A stretch of 47,500 bases of DNA, taken from Chrysomallon squamiferum. Taxonomy: Eukaryota > Mollusca > Gastropoda > Neomphalida > Peltospiridae. The DNA lies in NCBI GenBank assembly GCA_012295275.1, contig CM022671.1, positions 33,764,183 through 33,811,682 of the forward strand. The letters run 5' to 3'. Below are positions 25,898 through 47,500 of this stretch, one piece after another. Within the stretch, counting starts at the first letter, position 1, and every line of letters begins with the position of its first letter. Position numbers and translations under genes: made by a program. The notes under the pieces were generated by a model. It was not told where the DNA came from, searched no databases, and saw nothing but the letters and a program-made list of their open reading frames with translations.

Positions 25898-26400
25898 AAA
25901 TGGATTAATACACTGAACTTTTTATGAACACGAAAGTATTTACTATGGAAGTTTAAATTTCCAGTATTCTACGACTGAAAATTAATCAAACTATTAAAAT
26001 TTGAACAAAACACAATTACTTGTCCATGTTATGTTTCAAAATAATGAATAGATATACACTCAGGGAAGATGTTTTCTTCTGATAATTCTTATATGTATTT
26101 ACGTACTCATGTACTTGAAACCTCGTTCATGTGAACGAACCCGTTATCAGTTTGTAACGAAAATGATTCAATTTCGTTTTTTCCGTTATATTTAATTTTT
26201 TTGCGATGTTTCGTGAAAGGAAATTGACTGAGCAATGTTTTATTACGTTTGTTTTAAGAATTATTGATCAAGAAAAACCTAACTTTTCTAATAAATAAAA
26301 CTTATGTGTCTGAATCAAGAGAACAGAGAAGAAAAAAAAAAAAGATAGAAAGAAAATCAATGTTTAAATTTATTTATTGTTAAAACCTCAATATTTTGCA
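24500..26400. other. Intergenic, no gene seen
   Basis: Degenerate ACT/AAC triplets at 24945-25105, (AAAT)n at 25138-25161, a long A run at 25860-25895. Otherwise unique AT-rich sequence. Confidence 0.5.
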
Positions 26401-26406
26401 GGAAAG

Positions 26407-26422
26407 ATAGATATATAGATAA

Positions 26423-26480
<58 letters not shown>
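26407..26480. repeat. (GATA)n microsatellite
   Basis: About 17 GATA units. Confidence 0.96.
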
Positions 26481-26484
<4 letters not shown>

Positions 26485-26489
26485 ATTAA

Positions 26490-27640
26490 AAAAAACTAAT
26501 AATATACTCTTGCGTTTATATCGGCGCAAACTGCTTTTGAAAATTAGATTAGAAGTTGCTGAAGTGAACAAATCAAATAATGTTTAAATTTTATTTTTAG
26601 CTTTTTAAATCCAAACAAACAAAAATACAATCGTCAGCATAAACGCGATAAAATCAGAGAAATTTAATTTTATCATATATTGATGTCTAGACGAATATTT
26701 CATAATTTTATTACACGTGCCGGTACATTTCATATTCAGAATTCGTTCCAGAAATAGACTATTTTATCTGTAATCTGACATCGCTTTGTTTATTGCGGTC
26801 GATGTCATCACAGCGAGTGAAATTAATTACTCTGAAAGGAAATCGATTGGTGTGTCTGAAACATGACGTAATGACGGTCTACAGTGTATTTTTATCTATT
26901 TTTAGAATGTTGTCGTCTGTACAATGTCGAGTTCAAATCTCTTTCTTGGATTTTAATATTTTATTTATTTTAAAATAAATATAAAGAAGAAAACAGAGTT
27001 GATAACAAAATAGTTAATGAAAATAAATAATTTAATAAAAAGAATAAGAACAAAAAAAACACACCAAATAGAAGTAGAAGAAAAAAAATTAAAAATTAAA
27101 AAAAAGACCAACGTAAAACACAACAAAAACCAAAACCAGGCAGAAAACATATAAAAGAAGAAAAAATATGGGAGGGATGTAGATAGAGAAAAAGAAAAGA
27201 GTATCTCTCTGGGTCAGGGATTACGATTTTCCTCTGTGTTTGGCTACTTACTTTGTTTAATTAGTGTGTGTCGCTTTCACATGCTGCCAGGTAGAGTATT
27301 ACTGTGACAGGTATATCCTGGAAACACGACGCTGGGGATAGGCGTGGCACTGGCATCTTACCCACAGTTCCTGTATCTTTTTGTATGGTACACCAGTCTA
27401 GAGCTCTTTTTTTTTTTCTTTCTTTATTTATTTATAAATATCATCGTCATTATTATTTTTACTGTGTAGATCTAAACAGAAGTTATATATTTAATTGGAA
27501 AATCGATTACTAGGTAAATGTAATTAAAATAAATTAGTTTCTCTCTTGAAATATTTATTTCTGTGTCTGTATAAATGAACCTTGCATGAAATCTATTTGC
27601 TGACATGCAAAGCAAACTATTTAATTATATAAAATAATTA
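26490..27640. other. Intergenic, no gene seen
   Basis: A-rich stretch 26970-27180. No supported gene. Confidence 0.5.
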
Positions 27641-27641
27641 A

Positions 27642-27673
27642 TTTCTTCTTCTTCTTCATCATCATCATCATCA

Positions 27674-27710
<37 letters not shown>

Positions 27711-27734
27711 TACTACTACTACTATTACTATTAC

Positions 27735-27770
<36 letters not shown>

Positions 27771-27785
27771 CATCATCATCAAGTA
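27642..27785. repeat. TTC, CAT, TAT and ACT triplet array
   Basis: Successive blocks of different trinucleotides. Confidence 0.92.
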
Positions 27786-27789
27786 GTAT

Positions 27790-28385
27790 TAGTAGTAGCT
27801 GTTGTTGCTGTTACTATTATTAATATCATCATAAAAATCACTATTACTAGTTTATTATGAACACTTTTACACACATAATATAAATACACATGCATAAAAA
27901 CGCACGGATAAAAAAGCACACAACCTTAAACCTAACACAAATATGTTATTCAAGGTAACAGAGACATGACACTTTTGCGGCTAGTAAAATTATGTCGTTG
28001 GACATTTTTAGAATAAAGTTCAAGTTGTGGTTTTGAAAAAAAGAGAGAAAAAAAAAAAAGGTTATCGGACTCTCCCAGTTTGTCATCTAAAGTTTCCTCA
28101 CTATTTCCAGCCTTCTTCTTAATAATGTTTACTTCTTTTGACAAAAATGTGGAAATGACGAAGTGTGCCCGCTTCAAGAAGCCTTGCTAACGCCACTGGA
28201 CGACCCGATAACGATTTAGAAAGTAAATCATTAAAACACACACAAACACAGAAGTTGAAATTTTTTTACTTTTTACTTTTTGCTTCGTTTACAAAGAAAA
28301 AAAGAAAAGACACCTTTGTAGCTCAAGATTGGAAAAGATGAGAGAGTGCATAAGAAGTTAGGTATACTACATAATGACAAACACG
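27790..28385. other. Intergenic, no gene seen
   Basis: Short A-rich patches; the frames here have no recognisable product. Confidence 0.45.
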
Positions 28386-28388
28386 GGG

Positions 28389-28390
<2 letters not shown>

Positions 28391-28483
<93 letters not shown>
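28391..28483. repeat. (GA)n microsatellite
   Basis: About 46 GA units, about 500 bases upstream of the receptor start. Confidence 0.97.
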
Positions 28484-28486
<3 letters not shown>

Positions 28487-28739
28487 TATGCATAAGGCTG
28501 AAAATTAGTAAATACATGCATTTAGAAGAGTATTTGTGTGTGTATTGGTTTATGTGTGTATGAGAGAGAGGGTATGTGTATGTGTATGTGCGTGCGTGCG
28601 TGCGTGCATGTGAAAAATACATGTATCAAAAGTTCAGTGGGAAACAGTATTCTTTCGTTTTCCAAGTATATGCAGTCAACCGTGATTTGATTTTTGTTTT
28701 CTTTTTCTGCCTCTAATTTGTTTAAAAACTGTAAATAAT

Positions 28740-28992
28740 TATCGTTTGTTTCTTTACTTCTTTCAGGTGAACAAAAACTTTTGCCAAAGTCCACTTTCAC
28801 TTACAAAGTAGTGGGAAGAAAAAAAAAAGAAACCATGCCACGAGTTTGAATCGAAGTGTTCCACCTGTCAATCAAACTACGTCAGAGAGGGACACTGGCT
28901 CAGAACGTCAACAAGCAGACGATGCAAACCAGTTGAATTCAGACGATGTGAAATGTAATGAGAGGGAGATAAATAATAATTAAAAAAAAAAA
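28740..28992 (+). promoter_or_regulatory. Likely 5' UTR of the class C receptor, with a possible splice acceptor
   Basis: A pyrimidine tract and TTCTTTCAG|GTGAAC end at about 28766, 227 bases before the start codon, so the leader may begin with a spliced upstream exon. The rest is noncoding, with several stops and an A13 run immediately before the ATG. No core promoter is recognisable. Confidence 0.35.

Positions 28993-47500
<18,508 letters not shown>

Overview
The window is AT-rich eukaryotic nuclear DNA. It has introns with GT-AG boundaries, long simple-sequence tracts (CATA, GA/CT, AAT, TTTA) and degenerate tRNA-headed SINE pieces. The style and the two proteins fit a lophotrochozoan, most likely a cephalopod mollusc such as an octopus; that is an inference, since no marker gene fixes the species.

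Region by region. 1-15,950 is mostly microsatellites and degenerate repeats. It also holds a few candidate first exons of a minus-strand gene (5508-5308, with a possible alternative at 1505-1484, a possible leader ending at 6692, and perhaps another ending at 11959), whose body would lie left of the window. 16,070-19,488 (+) is a complete six-exon gene for SSR4/TRAP-delta, a subunit of the ER translocon-associated complex. 19,550-28,750 is intergenic. 28,993-47,500 (+) is a large class C G-protein-coupled receptor gene that runs off the right edge: seven exons are visible, ending at the start of TM3.

The receptor is the most interesting content. Its ectodomain (about 1,370 residues before TM1) appears to hold three Venus-flytrap ligand-binding modules in tandem, each followed by a very short cysteine linker, instead of the usual single module. 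An intron of phase 0 falls at the same relative place after each module, so the modules look like copies made by tandem duplication, and modules 2 and 3 are each almost entirely one exon with symmetric phases. Exon 5 carries a one-base frame break near its 3' end, which could be an assembly error, a polymorphism or gene decay.

The genes do not form an operon or pathway. SSR4 is a housekeeping secretory-pathway gene, the class C receptor is a cell-surface sensor of unknown ligand, and the minus-strand gene is unidentified.
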